A stretch of DNA of 64,000 nt from NCBI GenBank assembly GCA_030737835.1, contig JAUJYN010000024.1, forward strand, positions 360,016-424,015, written 5' to 3'. Below, one piece after another: positions 21,581 to 34,125 of the stretch (position 1 is its first letter; each line of letters starts with the position of its first letter). The notes under the pieces are model-generated. The model was not told where the DNA came from. It worked only from the letters and a program-made list of their open reading frames with translations, and did not search any database. The translations under genes were made by a program, and so were the position numbers. Source of the stretch: Acorus gramineus (lineage: Eukaryota; Streptophyta; Magnoliopsida; Acorales; Acoraceae).

Positions 21581-23850
21581 ATTTTGTGTGGATTTCATAT
21601 TCTACTATGCTATTAAGCTGAATTTCAACCAAAAACCGAAATGTTTAAACAAATGTAGATGATTTTTTTTCAGATCATTAAAAAGAAAGAACATGCCAAA
21701 AACCACAATTTAGCATCAAACACCAGATTCAACAAAACATAAATATATGAATCCGGTAATTAGAACTCAATTGCATAACCAAACAATAATAATGGCCAAA
21801 GCTGAATCGACAAACATTGAAAACGATAGTAAGACTTTTCAAAATCAAATCAGTGGCTAAAAAAACCTTCAAATAGACTTTCTAATATGTTGTCAGGTGT
21901 TCTTAAAAACAATAAAAGTGATCTCAAAAATGATTGATTATTATGGATGAATAACAATTCAATCGTAAATACGAAAAAAAAACAATTAATACTCCACTCA
22001 TCGCATGGTTCCAAATGTGAAAATTGCAACCAACTCCTTGATTATAGGAGTAGTTAAAGGTGCAAACGGTAAAACAAGTATTAACACTTATGCTATCTCA
22101 TAGGGGTTTATATGGGACTTGGGAATTCTTATTATAAACAAAAAGGATAATACTGATGCTTTTAAAAAATAAAAAGTAATAAAAAAATCCCAAAAAAATG
22201 GGGAATACATGAATATTACACGATAAAAAATAAGATCAAATATTAAAACTCATATTAATTCAAAATTAACTATTTATCATTTAAAATAAACTCTAAATAA
22301 GATTAAACTATTTTTAAAATTAATAATCAAATGAATCTAAAATTTACTCGGATTTTTACTACTTTTAAATAAAATCTAATATAAATTTGATAAGATTTGT
22401 TAATGAATTATATAAATAATAAAAAAAATTATTTTTATTTTTCAAAATCATATTTTTGAGATAAAATTTAATTTTAGAAATAAAATTTAAAATAATTGAA
22501 TAAGATTTGTTGATGGAAATAGTTATATATTTAATTAACTTTAAGGGATAAATTCGACTAAAATATTTTTCCTTCAACTCGTACTTTTTATAGTAATATA
22601 TATATATATATAATTTTAAATTACATTATTCTTAACGAAAAATCTGATCTGAAAATCCAAAAAACTGATCTAAAAGTATGTAATCTTTGTATCAGGAATT
22701 CAATCAACCTTGTTTAGCTCTTCAATGTGGTGTACTTATGCCCTTGTGTAGACTACCAACCAGAGCATTTAGCAAACACAATTTCTGTACTTGACTTATT
22801 GACAAACACAACTACAATTTCTGTACTCGACTTATTGACAAACACAACTACAATTTCTGTACTCCGACAACACTCTTCCCAAAATACATCCTTTTAACCC
22901 TGAAATATCTTCAGATTTGCAATCTCAAACTCTCCCAAAATTTTGAAAGCAGTGTCCATGCTCTTCTAATAATCCCTCGTCCAATCACCACGACGTTGGT
23001 ACCTGCCACCAAAATCAAAGTGTAGTAAGGAATGTCAGTCATCACGGTTACTCTCAAAATGAACAACTAAAAGATATAGTTCCTAATAAATTTTATGATC
23101 TAACAAGAATAAAATTTACTTGCAATCATTGCAATCGCATTCGTATGCAATTTCAATTTAAGGTCAAACTATGCTGAACTCCATTACTGTACATCGCAAA
23201 ACCCAAATTTCTTATGCCTCTCACATGCCTTCATACCCAACAGCAGCAGCAATGAAGATTAAAATAAAAAATAAAAAAATTTCATAGATCCTTTATCCTT
23301 GAGAATGAATGCACGTCATATAGTGTCATTAAATCACCTGAACATGAAAATTAAGTGACGCATGATCCTCACTCATCGATCCATTGCACTTGTGAGAGGG
23401 ATCAAAGCTCAAGCCTCCTCTTCCGTGGGACACGAAGGACTTGTATAATTTGATCCAACGCATTAGCAATTCCAATCGAATATGTATTCCCAAAGATGCT
23501 CAGCCAGCCATATCGTCTACCCCCATTTTGATAGTGTATTAAAAAAATGATTGATTAAATGATTTTGCTTTTTTTTTTTTTTTTTTGTAAAAAAATGTAA
23601 TGGGTATTTGACCTCATTTTACTAATTGGAGTGTGTCATCAAAGCATGATAGCGATACAAAGAAAGCAACGAAAGGATGCAAAAGCCTATCATTTTTGGG
23701 ACCCAAAACCCATAATCGGGGTTCAATTAATGGATCCTGTAAATTAATGGGTTAGGTTATTGGTTTGAATCGTCAACTTAATTAAGTATATCTAACTATG
23801 CTCGAACTGCCATCATATATGGTAATTGGTAAACCCATGGCAATGACTTG
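21581..23850. other. Intergenic, AT-rich, with weak coding traces
   Basis: Mostly AT-rich DNA. A 34-bp unit (ATTTCTGTACTYGACTTATTGACAAACAC region) repeats at 22775-22866. On the minus strand, 22900-23030 and 23405-23530 contain short protein-like stretches described in the findings. Confidence 0.5.
22775..22866. repeat. 34-bp tandem repeat
   Basis: Two to three units of AATTTCTGTACTCGACTTAT followed by TGACAAACACAACTAC. Confidence 0.75.
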
Positions 23851-24790
23851 CCAACCTAAGAAGACATACCAAGGCAAAACTTGGTGTGAGCCATGAGACT
23901 CATCATTTTTTAACCTAAATCTTTAGGGCATCCGATACTTCACCTTTATTTTTTGGATACTATATCACAATTATCCTCTTCCATTCATGAGACATTTTCT
24001 TGTCAAAGAGTGTGATATCAAACCAACTCGTTACCATCTTACTCCTCTTCAAAATTTTCAACACTTCTTAATGAATAATGATATATACCATCAGGTCCAA
24101 TACCTTTCACTTTTTTTGCTAGACCCTTTTATACTTCAACTAAATTCTATCACAAATCACCTTTTCATGTCCCAATGAGTGGGACTATATCCAAATAAAT
24201 TTCTGTTTGGGTTCAGATTCGTTAGTTTCTAAAAACAGTTTTTGTCATCTATCACTTCTATCCTTCATTTTGATCCAATTCTCCTCACCCTTTTCTTCTT
24301 TTTTTTGAATAAATGATAGGCCTTCTGTTGATAGAAAAGGTACCCTAAACAGGGAAAACATAACGCAAGCCAGGTTGAATCAAAGTAGGAGAGAGTCCTA
24401 CCCATTCCCATTATTCAATTGCAGAACCAACTATTCGATTACAAACTTTGACCCAGTTCTCCTCACTCATAAACTTGACTTGATCTATGTGACTGTGTTT
24501 CTCCTGCTCTTCTCCCTTGTTCTCGATAACTAAGAGATTTTCACTTTGAATCCAACCTATTGTAGAAATCTCAGGGACCACATCTTCTATGCTATTTGCA
24601 GCTCTTTAGCCTCCCTCTTTGTATCTTGACACTTTTCCAGCTGTTTTGAATCCCTTGTCACTTTTTATGACCAGAACCACCTTTCCACCAATCACTTCTT
24701 ATTCCTCCTTACTCAACCACCATGTTTCTTTGTGTTTGGGACGTATGCCTCTTGACATAACCCAAGCATAAACAAACACTTATTTAATTT
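23850..24790 (-). pseudogene. Decayed LINE (non-LTR retrotransposon) reverse transcriptase
   Basis: On the minus strand the order of fragments follows a LINE ORF2. Near 24750-24700 is RPKHKETWWLSKEE, resembling the W-W motif of the region between endonuclease and RT. Near 24640 is KGFKTAGKVSRYKEGG. Near 24110 is KVKGIGPDGIYH, the RT GPDG block. Near 24005-23945 are MSHEWKRIIVI and KNKGEVSDA, matching the MPEEWR...IYKNKGD block. Then MSLMAHTK (about 23910) resembles the MSHTMK block. Many stops and frame changes separate them. RT catalytic motifs further downstream are not seen. Confidence 0.7.
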
Positions 24791-25215
24791 TAAACTTCTC
24801 TCCATTCTATAACCCAATTTGCTATGCAAACATTAGGTATTAGTAACAAACAGGTCATCCAAAAGGAACAACCTAGAGTGAAATTCTAGCAGAAGAGGGT
24901 CATTTAAAATAATTAATACTTTCTGATATCATATAACAAGCCTAAAGCAACGGGTAAACAACTCAGATTCTTGTGTTATGGTTATCTCATCTTCGCTGCA
25001 ACCTTGCAGATGAATGCTAAGTGGATGGATTCCAGATTTAATTTTACAAAAAAAATAGAAAGACAATTCTCTATTATAAAGCCACACCAGACAATATTTG
25101 ACAAAAAAAGGTTATCAATGTGATGAAGAGAAAAGTACTGCACTACCAGAAAAAACAATCAAATGCACCGTCATATACAAGATGGCAAATAATCTAAATG
25201 CAAATCCCAAATTAC
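24791..25215. other. Intergenic or intron sequence
   Basis: AT-rich sequence between the LINE remnant and the lowest exon recognised in the neighbouring minus-strand gene. It probably contains intron of that gene. CACTACCAGAAAAAAC at about 25139 resembles a CACTA terminus but has no partner. Confidence 0.4.
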
Positions 25216-28200
25216 CAGTGTGTGTGAGCATCACATTTATAAACCCAGGGAGGTAGAGGTTCACAATCCAAGCAACCCTGTATCAAAAGCATGACAAAAT
25301 TAGTAAATAGTCAACACAATTGAGGTAAATCAAGCACACAAGGATGACTCCAGGAAAAATGCAACAGAAAATGTTCACAACACCTGCCGGACACGATGAA
25401 TCCACATATCTTTTTCTGAATCAAGCGCAGCCAATTTTTCCTCCTTTTTTAAGCCCTGCCAATTTTCATAGCCATCAGTGCATGAATATCAATGTGGAAA
25501 TTTTCACTATGCATCAATCAAAAAAATTAATGAATTGGACTCTACACTAAGATATACGGAGATAAAACACCCAAGACAATGACATTTACGATCTGAGTTA
25601 GTTTCTAATGAACTCTTCAAATCATGAAAAGACAACTAGTACTCAATAAGGTTACCTTCAGGTCTTTCTGGTCCTCAAAATCCATTAGATAGTGCTGCAT
25701 AACAATCCAAACTCAGTATTTTTATGTTGAGAACAAGAATACACACTTAGTTACCACAAGGAAAAAAATAAGATATTAAAAAAAAGGGTACGAGAATGAA
25801 AATGAGAATGAGAGGGATAAATAATTAGCTACCCTGAGCACATCTGAAGCATAAATGACTGACGACGACACAATTTCATGCACCCTCTGATCATCTTCCA
25901 ACGGCAGGTTACTTAGGGCTTCATCATACAAACCATACTGCCAATGAAAAGACTGATTAATCCTATGAAAGGTTGGTTGAAACACTAAAAAAAAAAGGCT
26001 CTATTAGATGATTCACCTTTTCATATTCTTTTTCCACAAAAAGCTTCATCAGTTCATAATATGCTTTAATGTTCTCGACTCTTTCTAGTCTCCTAATATG
26101 ATACTGCAGAGAGATGGCATATAATCAGCATAACATATTTGTAGCAATCAAAACATGATAATGAGCAAATAGAATATGATATTGCCTCTATAATATCTAT
26201 GTAGAACCGTTCATCCTCAAATGACTGACGACGACACAATTTCATGCACCCTCTGATCATCTTCCAACGGCAGGTTACTTAGGGCTTCATCATACAAACC
26301 ATACTGCCAATGAAAAGACTGATTAATCCTATGAAAGGTTGGTTGAAACACTAAAAAAAAAAGGCTCTATTAGATGATTCACCTTTTCATATTCTTTTTC
26401 CACAAAAAGCTTCATCAGTTCATAATATGCTTTAATGTTCTCGACTCTTTCTAGTCTCCTAATATGATACTGCAGAGAGATGGCATATAATCAGCATAAC
26501 ATATTTGTAGCAATCAAAACATGATAATGAGCAAATAGAATATGATATTGCCTCTATAATATCTATGTAGAACCGTTCATCCTCAAATGACTGACGACGA
26601 CACAATTTCATGCACCCTCTGATCATCTTCCAACGGCAGGTTACTTAGGGCTTCATCATACAAACCATACTTGTTATATATGTGTCACTTTTAACCTGTT
26701 GGTAACCGTTAGAGCGTCCTGGCAGTTTTTAAAATTTTTTAGGGTTTTCGATCGGAACCGCATAATTTCAGACTGTTAGCTATCGTCCTGAGTTAGGGGA
26801 CTCCGATTGGAAATCAGACTGCATATTTGGTGTCCTGGTGCCATTTCTGACCTCCCACGAAAATTTCATTGAATTCCGGCATCGTTTGCAAAAATTTTCC
26901 AGTTCCGGGGCGTATCCGGGTTTTTAAGTCGCGCTCTACTTAAAAGAAATCAAAAATCACCTCGTCACTATTCATTGTCTCTCCCGTCGAGATTTCTCTC
27001 TCCCCTCCTCCGTTTTTCTTCCGTTCAAGCCCCCTAGACCCCTCGAAATCGAAAACCCAAAGCACGGGAAGTGTAGATCGGGTCCCGATCTACACACCGG
27101 TGTCTTCAAATCCGAATTCCGACGACTTTAGCCTCTCCGACCTCCCCTCTCTCTCCTCTGTTTTGGCCCATTTTGGTGGTGGAGCTAGATCGGGGCGTGA
27201 GAAGGCTTTTGGGAAGGGTTTCGGCGCGTGGAGAGCGTCCGGACTTCGCTCCCTCCCCTCGGTAAGCCTTCTTTCCCTCCTTTTTCTTGCTTAGATGAAT
27301 GGTAGGGAGGGGTTTTTGTGTTTGGGGGTGGTCGGAGGCTGTGGGGGTCGTCGGAGGGCGGTCGGGGGTGGTTGGAAGGTGGTTTGGGTGGTCTCGGGCA
27401 GTGGTGGTGGCACTCGGGCTGCGGCAGGTCGTCCGGGCCAAGCAGCAGCAGCAGCAGCAGCCCCGGGCGGCGCCAGGTCGGGTGCGCGCGGGCAGGCGCG
27501 CGTGCGTGCGCGGGCGCGCGGCGTGCGCGCGAGGGCGCGCGGGCCTGGTGCAGGGCGCCGGTGCTGGGCGAGCAGAGGCGGGTGCTGGGCGGCTGGCGCG
27601 CGTGGAGCAGGTCGCGCGGGCGCGCGAGGTGGCTGAGGCAGCGGAGGCGTGCGTGCGCGAGGTGGCTGAGGCAGCGGAGGCGTGCGTGCGCGAGGTGACC
27701 GAGGCCGTGGCGATGCGCGGAGGCCGCGGCGAGTGCGTGGTGGTGCGCGGAGGGCGCGGAGAGGCCGCGGTGGTGCGCGCGAAGCGCGGCGAGGTGCGCG
27801 AGGCGTGCGAGGTCCGTGCGAGGTGCGCGCGAGGTGCGGCGAGGTGGCGGAGGTGCGCGCGGGGTGCGCGCGAGGCGGGGCACTGCGTGCGGGGGCGCGC
27901 GGGGTGCTCGCGGACCGGCGCGAGGCGTGCGGGGCCCGCGGTGGCGCGTCCGGGCGGTGGCCGACCGTGCGGGTGGTTGCCGGGGGCCGTGCGGGTGGTT
28001 GCCGAGGCCGCGGGTAGTTGTTGGGGAAGTGTTGGATGTTTGGTTGTGTGTGTTATGTATTTAATGATAATTGTGGATTAATACTTACCAAATAATACCT
28101 GTCTTGCAGATCTCGACAGACGGTCGCGCGTCGACCCAGATACTGGTGAGTGGGACAATCCAACCCAGTCGAGAGGTGTTATACGCACTTGGGCGTATAC

Positions 28201-28454
28201 CGACCTCTCCTGGGGCGTCTTGGATGAATATTAACCTGCAATAATATGTATCCATGATTGTATAATTTATGTGTAGAATGCATGCTTCCCTAGTCTTTGC
28301 ATGTTAGGGACTTGCACCCTTAGGATATGCATATGAGCCTTGCAGCATGTCCCCTGTTTACATGCTAGGAAACCCGGCCTATGCATGTGTCCTACTAGTT
28401 TTATTTATTAAATTAAATACTAGTATCTGTTGAATTGCATGTTATAGTGATTAT

Positions 28455-28810
28455 TTTAGGGGAGGGGCCTTGCGAGGACAGCGGTGAGACCCGGGTTAGG
28501 GTACACCGTGTTCCTTGTTTGGTTGTCGGAGCGTCCTATAACGGGAACTCACGCTGCCCTCCCGAGTTGCTTTCCCCCAAGAATATTTCACTATGATATA
28601 ACCTTATGCATGTTCCCCGCATCGTAGTTATGCGCCCTGGTGGGTTCTGAGGAATTCAGAACGTTAGAGTTGTATGTTTGGTATGATTATTAGCATGAGT
28701 AGTGAATATTATAGGGGAGGGACCTTGCGAGGACAGCGGTGAGACCCGTGTTAGGGTACTCCGTGTTCCTTGTTTGGTTGTCGGGGTACCCTGTATCGGG
28801 AACTCACGCC
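28455..28810 (+). repeat. Duplicated block inside the solo LTR
   Basis: A ~110-bp block starting GGGGAGGGRCCTTGCGAGGA and running to CGCCCTCCCGAG occurs at about 28460 and again at about 28713. The reverse-oriented LTR shows one clear copy (about 13920-14025). Confidence 0.75.
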
Positions 28811-29154
28811 GCCCTCCCGAGTTTCTTTCCCCCAGTGGTATTCCAACACTGCTTTTGATTGTACTGTTTCCCCGCATCTTGGTTATGCGCGCTGGAGGAA
28901 CTCTGAAGAGTTCATGACATTTGAGTTGGAGAGATGCGTTGTCGGCGGATCCGAGTGGATCATATGCGATGGATAGGCTGTTCTGTTGCCCTGCGTTGGA
29001 TCCTTTAGAGACTACCTCGGCGTTAGACAGGTTGTCCCGTGCAGGGGCTCCCACTAGTAGGCGCCTCCTGGTTTGATGAAGGACTGTGCTGAACATGGGA
29101 GTGGCCAAACAACCGCGGAGTGAGGAGAGACTATCGGTGGACCAAGGGTGACCA

Positions 29155-29420
29155 ACAGCCTAGTCAGTCCCAAAATCCTATGTCACCCGTGGTAGGGTGA
29201 GGGTGAGGGTGTAGTGGGTTGTCGATGAGCGACCCACTGGTTTTGTTTATGAATGTTTATCAGTCCCAAAATCCTATGTCACCTTTGGAAAGGTGAGGGT
29301 GAGGGTGTAGTGGGTTGGCGATGAGCGACCCGCTGGTTTTGTTTATTGATGATAGTTAGTCCCAAAATCCTGAGTCCCCTGTTGAGGGGTAAGGGTGAGG
29401 GTATGATCTGGATTGGATAA
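29155..29420 (+). repeat. ~120-bp tandem repeat inside the solo LTR
   Basis: Three units of AGTCCCAAAATCCTATGTCA followed by GTGAGGGTGAGGGTGTAGTG and a GAGCGACCC segment. The other LTR copy has a single equivalent (about 13500-13575). Confidence 0.8.
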
Positions 29421-30500
29421 ATGGTTACGTTGTTCCTGCCCCTTTGAGGCGGGATGAATGGCTGGATTAATATGTTGTGGTCAATATTGTCTGTGATGCA
29501 TGGGTTGTGCCATTCACTGAGCGTGTGGCTCACCCCTCGCATATGTTTTTCCCCAGTTGCCACTGAGCCGGAGCTGGAGCCGGAGCAGCAGTTGGAGCTT
29601 TCCGAGGGATTTCTTCAGTAGCGGAGCAGCGCTACGTCCGCGAGTACCAGAGGCTATCAGCATCCCTTTCCTTGGCTGTATGTATTGTATTTTCGTGCTG
29701 AGCACGTTTGTATATGTTCAGTTATATATTTGTGTATATTGGCTCTCACAGGACGTATGATTGTGTATCGAGTCTGTAGAATGTTTATTCACAGATTCAG
29801 TCTTTTGCTTCCGCATTAGGTGTATATATCATGTCAGCTTCTTGTCATTGTGTGTCATTCTGTTTATTGTGTATGATATATATTGTTGACCTCCTGTGTA
29901 GGTTTCTGATATGATATATATACATTTGTCGCGTTCCGGGGTTGGCCGCCCTGGGGCGTGACAATACTGCCAATGAAAAGACTGATTAATCCTATGAAAG
30001 GTTGGTTGAAACACTAAAAAAAAAGGCTCTATTAGATGATTCACCTTTTCATATTCTTTTTCCACAAAAAGCTTCATCAGTTCATAATATGCTTTAATGT
30101 TCTCGACTCTTTCTAGTCTCCTAATATGATACTGCAGAGAGATGGCATATAATCAGCATAACATATTTGTAGCAATCAAAACATGATAATGAGCAAATAG
30201 AATATGATATTGCCTCTATAATATCTATGTAGAACCGTTCATCCTCAAATGGGCAGATCCTCTTCATCCTCAAGTTAAATTTGGATAAAACAGTTTTTGA
30301 GACACTTTCAAACTGCACAATTAACCAACAAAAGCACAGAATAAGCACAAATCCCATGCTCATTGTACCAGATTAAGTATAACACAAGGCTCACAGAGAA
30401 AAGTAAGGTTCAATGGGAGCCACCGTCTCCCACTTACAGTAAAAAAATCTTCTCCTTCTGACTGAATTTTTCGACTTAGCTCTTGCTCGAACAGTTCTCT

Positions 30501-31722
30501 CTGCAAAATATATATATAAAAAAAAAAGCTACTGTCAAATGTGCACCTAAATGCAAAACAGTGTAATGCACACCTTATGTTTGATTTTGCTTTGAGGAGC
30601 AGGAAATCATGATTTAATAAATTAAGAAGAGAAATTACAATTCCAACATTATAATTTTCTTAGAACTCCTTTGTGTGGTCTGTCTGACAAATGCATGGGA
30701 ATCACTCTACAGTAACATTGCTTTATGCAATCCATGTTTGGTCTCATGCTTCCTGAGCTCTTTCGTCTCATTCACTCTTAAATGCAATGATGACATGGAT
30801 CAATAAATCTCTTTCCATCAAGCTATATACACAGAGAGGACAAAAAGAGAGGTAACAAAAGAGGCATGACAAAAAGAAGAGAAAGCAGAAGGAAAAGAAA
30901 AGTCGGCAACCAAGATACAAGCGGGACAACCGGACTACCTAACACAACAAAAAATATATAACACAGTTCATATTGGTAATTCCCTGTGGTCCACCCTCAC
31001 ATGGTATTTGATAGAAACAACCAAAGACCCAAATGAAGAACATAAAATTGTTTGTTTCCCCGGAAAAACAATGGCCATTCTTCTAAAATTTAAAAGCACC
31101 AGGTGCATTGCAGAAACACCTTGGAAAAATAGATGGAATGGCCAACTATAGATTATAAAAAGAGTGTCAAGTCACATAGCCTGCCATAAATTATAATGCG
31201 CAAGCACAATAAACAATGTCAGATTAACCCATCATTTCAGAATCAATACTACCTTCTCTCTATATATTTCACTGGTAGTTCAAACTTTTCCCTAAATTTC
31301 TCTAATGATTTTATACTAAAAATATTACACAACCCCAAAAGACAAATATGTGTAAGACATAATTCATTTTTTCTACCCTCAAATCATTTGTCATCAACTC
31401 TTATAAATCTGGGGTCCACATGTCAAATCATTTTTCATATTTTATAAATCTTTATACACATCTTATATTCACCTTTTATCTACAACTTATCAATGGTTAA
31501 CCAAGCAATAAATACAACATCATTACCCAAAACGCATGTCTTCCTACATAGACGGGAAGATCTCTAGAAGAGTCATTTGACATACACCCTCTTGTTTAAA
31601 AATCTTGGATTAATTCCATTAAAAAAAATGTAATACCATGTAATTGTCATCTCATCCTTTTATATACAGCACCATAATTATACAATTATTGTTCAATAAT
31701 CTTGGTTACAATACCATGTAAT
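30501..31722. other. Intron or intergenic DNA
   Basis: AT-rich sequence upstream of the first exon recognised in the disrupted gene. I see no further exon with both good splice sites and a clear protein match. Homology with the 62-kb copy starts only at about 31723. Confidence 0.4.
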
Positions 31723-33460
31723 ATCAAACCACAAACATCGCAAAAAGATTATCCTAAAACCCTTGATTAGAAATCAAAATTTAGGGCTAGGGTTTGCTTC
31801 GGGTCTCATCATCCCATTCAAATCCTATAAAAAACAAGCATCTCAAATCATCTACTCAAATATTTAGTCATTCAAAAATCTCATCAACCATTTACCCATA
31901 CTCACTCGTAACAAATTAAATTTTTACTCGAATTTTTACCGAAATCAAAGGATTCTTAAATATTTACCCAAATTTTTAAATACTATTTTTTCTATAACCC
32001 CACATTTTTAAAAGATTTAAGTATAATACAAAGTAATAATTGGAGAGGCACTATATCAAATGAAGTTTTTGCTTAAATTTTCAGTGAAATTTAGATATAG
32101 GTTTGAATAAGGGATACCTAATACAATCTTGTAACATGCAAGAAATTCATCCCTAGAAGTGACTTTTAACAAGTTTCATAGATTACTTCAAAAAAAAAAA
32201 AAAAAAAAACAAGTTTCATAGATAGTGTTTTTTTTTTCAATAATTAAAATAATACCAACACAAAAAAAATCTCATAAAAAATTATAAAATATTTTTTTTT
32301 TAGAAAAACAGAAACTGGAATTACACGTCATTTTTTATTTATAAAAAATTTTGATCATGAAATTTAAACAAACAATAGAAAAATAATAAATAGATCTCTA
32401 AATCAATTTAAAAACTTAAAGTTTTTCAATAAAAACCCACAGTCCCCGTAACCCATTCACTGAACTTTATATGTGCTATATTAAAAAAAAAATGGACAAG
32501 GTTTATCACCTGGGGTGAATGATGGAGAACTGAGAACTGCAAGTGTAGGAAACAAGGACTTCAGGTTTGAAGTCACAAACAAGCCATAGGATCTCATCTT
32601 GATAGGTATGGAAGAAAACAAAATTCCATGATATGGAGAAATACCTTTGGGTTCAGATTTTCAAGTGCTTTTGATCACCTCCTTTGATTTTCCTTCTTGG
32701 TTGAACCTCCTCTATTCACTCTTATATATGCACCTGGAGAAGAAGAGCTCAAAAAGAAAAAACTCCCAAGGCAACCCTGCTTCTCCTCCTCTTCATTGAT
32801 GGGTTGAGTGTGTCTCTCTCATTTCATACGCATATAAGAAGTATGCATGGTGGACCTTTTTATAGACTTACTGTATCAAGAGCTCGTATCATGTCTTTTC
32901 ATTATAGACATTAAATTGACCAAAACACCTTTAATACTTAAACACATAATAATAAATAATAATTTTTCATTAACCATACTCATAAATAAATAAATAGGAC
33001 AATCTCTATTCACTGTTTAAACTGAAATTTTCACTTGTTAAGCTATATAAGAGTTGAATGTGATTATCTTAAAAAAAAAAATTCATTTAAAAAAATTAAA
33101 ACATTAATTTAATAAACCACAGATACTAACAGCACGGACAAATTATACAAGAGATTAAAAGATTGTGATACTTTTAATAAATGAAATGATAGGCTAACGA
33201 GAGCTTGTGCCATGTGATCTCTTATGATAAAAGGACATTTCCATATATAAGAAAAAATCAATAGCCTGTGCCATGTGATCTCTTATGATAAAGGGTCATT
33301 TCCATATTTATGAAAAAGTCAATAGCTTGTGCTATGTGATCTCATGTGATCTCTTATGATAAAGTGACTTTTTCATATTTTAAAAAAAAATTATTTTTAT
33401 TTTTTTAATTTATTTCTGGCAATCATTATATACAATAAATTCTGAACTTCAATTATATCA
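31723..33460 (-). repeat. Promoter/first-exon module, copy 2
   Basis: Matches 62143-63846 along its length and, from 32341, also 1-1096. The 62-codon frame of the other copies is altered here by an insertion (a run of A plus TGGACAAGG at about 32485), which interrupts the frame just inside the proposed intron. The MITE found after copies 1 and 3 is absent, giving the empty site ATTATATCAAATGATTTAAT. Confidence 0.85.
32720..32730 (-). promoter_or_regulatory. TATA-like box, module copy 2
   Basis: Same GCATATATAAG as in copy 1, conserved in position. It lies upstream of the disrupted minus-strand gene. Confidence 0.35.
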
Positions 33461-34120
33461 AATGATTTAATTACGGAAAAAAATCAACTATCAAACTACA
33501 CCAAAAAAATATTCACCCAGAAATCAAATTGGTTAATAATAGTTTTGAAAAATAGTTTCTAAATGGACCATTATATTTTTCTGTACATCTTTGTGTCCAA
33601 TGAATTGCTTTATTTTTTTTTTTGGAAAAATATATATCACCCCCTACCAACACAAAAAAATAAAATAAATAAATAAATGTAAATTCAAATAGGCGTTCTT
33701 AATCCTTACCGATAAACAAATATTTATTACAAATGAATTAAAAAATAATTTTTATTTGAATATGTGAACTGTCTTTGTTCAATCAATTCTTGTTCATTGA
33801 CAGAAAGTCCCATCAACATCAATTAAATGCGCTGAACTACGAAGTCATGTGATCTGTGTACGGTCAATTACATGGTTTGGGAGGTGCCATGGATTTTTGT
33901 TGGGAACTGTGATACCAATCACCTGTTTCACTGATCCCACCACTTTATCCTATCACACAACCATTGATTTGTTTTTTTTTTTAATTAAAAACATTTAAAT
34001 CCTTTTAAACATTCAAAATTTGATGCAAATTTTTATCAAAATGGGGACATATATACAGACCCTTACCCCCGTATGCCTAGAGACATAAACTCAGAATAAG
34101 GAAGAATACAAGAGAATAGT
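33461..34120. other. Intergenic
   Basis: AT-rich, with homopolymer tracts. No gene or element with clear ends. Confidence 0.4.
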
Positions 34121-34125
34121 AAAAA

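Larger units (their letters stand above)
26672..29963 (+). mobile_element. Solo LTR of the Tekay/Del gypsy family, 3.29 kb
   Basis: Starts TGTTATATATGTGTCACTTT and ends CCCTGGGGCGTGACA, the ends of the LTR at 12965-15935 in opposite orientation. It is flanked by a perfect 5-bp duplication ATACT (26667-26671, 29964-29968). There is no primer site, gag or second LTR, so recombination between LTRs probably removed the interior. It is about 320 bp longer than the other copy, due at least partly to internal duplications near 28460/28715 and 29160-29400. The GC-rich tract at about 27450-28015 carries long spurious frames. GCAGCAGCAGCAGCAG lies at about 27440. Confidence 0.95.
25856..30249. repeat. 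366-bp tandem triplication, third unit split by an LTR
   Basis: Units are 25856-26221, 26222-26587 and 26588-26671 plus 29969-30249 (365 bp in total). The units are virtually identical. Each contains most of one exon, the whole 87-bp exon, and the start of another, so the duplication cuts through two exons. The junction reads CCTCAAATGACTGACG; AAATG is shared by both breakpoints (CCTCAAATGGGC and CATAAATGACTG), a short microhomology. Confidence 0.95.
25216..30500 (-). pseudogene. Multi-exon gene of unknown identity, disrupted
   Basis: Seven exons can be read by splice sites and phase (minus strand): 30500-30438 (ELFEQELSRKIQSEGEDFF), 30312-30214 (LRMKRICPFEDERFYIDIIE at its end), 30131-30045 (YHIRRLERVENIKAYYELMK, then LFVEKEYEK), 25937-25833 (YGLYDEALSNLPLEDDQRVH...ASDVLR), 25694-25656 (HYLMDFEDQKDLK), 25455-25384 (LKKEEKLAALDSEKDMWIHR...) and 25277-25216 (CLDCEPLPPWVYKCDAHTHW). 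The first six are exact multiples of three and join in phase 0, which strongly supports the model. The product would be charged and alpha-helical, with a Cys/His-bearing end. The 30214 exon uses a GC donor (GAG|GCAATA). I do not recognise the family. A 366-bp triplication and a solo LTR lie between the third and fourth exons; the fused exons run into a stop, so the copy is probably dead. Flanking exons are missing at both ends. Confidence 0.7.

Noticed and set aside
25139..25155. CACTACCAGAAAAAAC as a CACTA transposon end
   Set aside because: No partner terminus, subterminal repeats or 3-bp duplication nearby; the adjoining sequence is gene exon.
27185..28081. Long open frames on both strands (up to 260 codons)
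   Set aside because: Same GC-rich LTR core as above, in the solo LTR; frames are not conserved between the two LTR copies.
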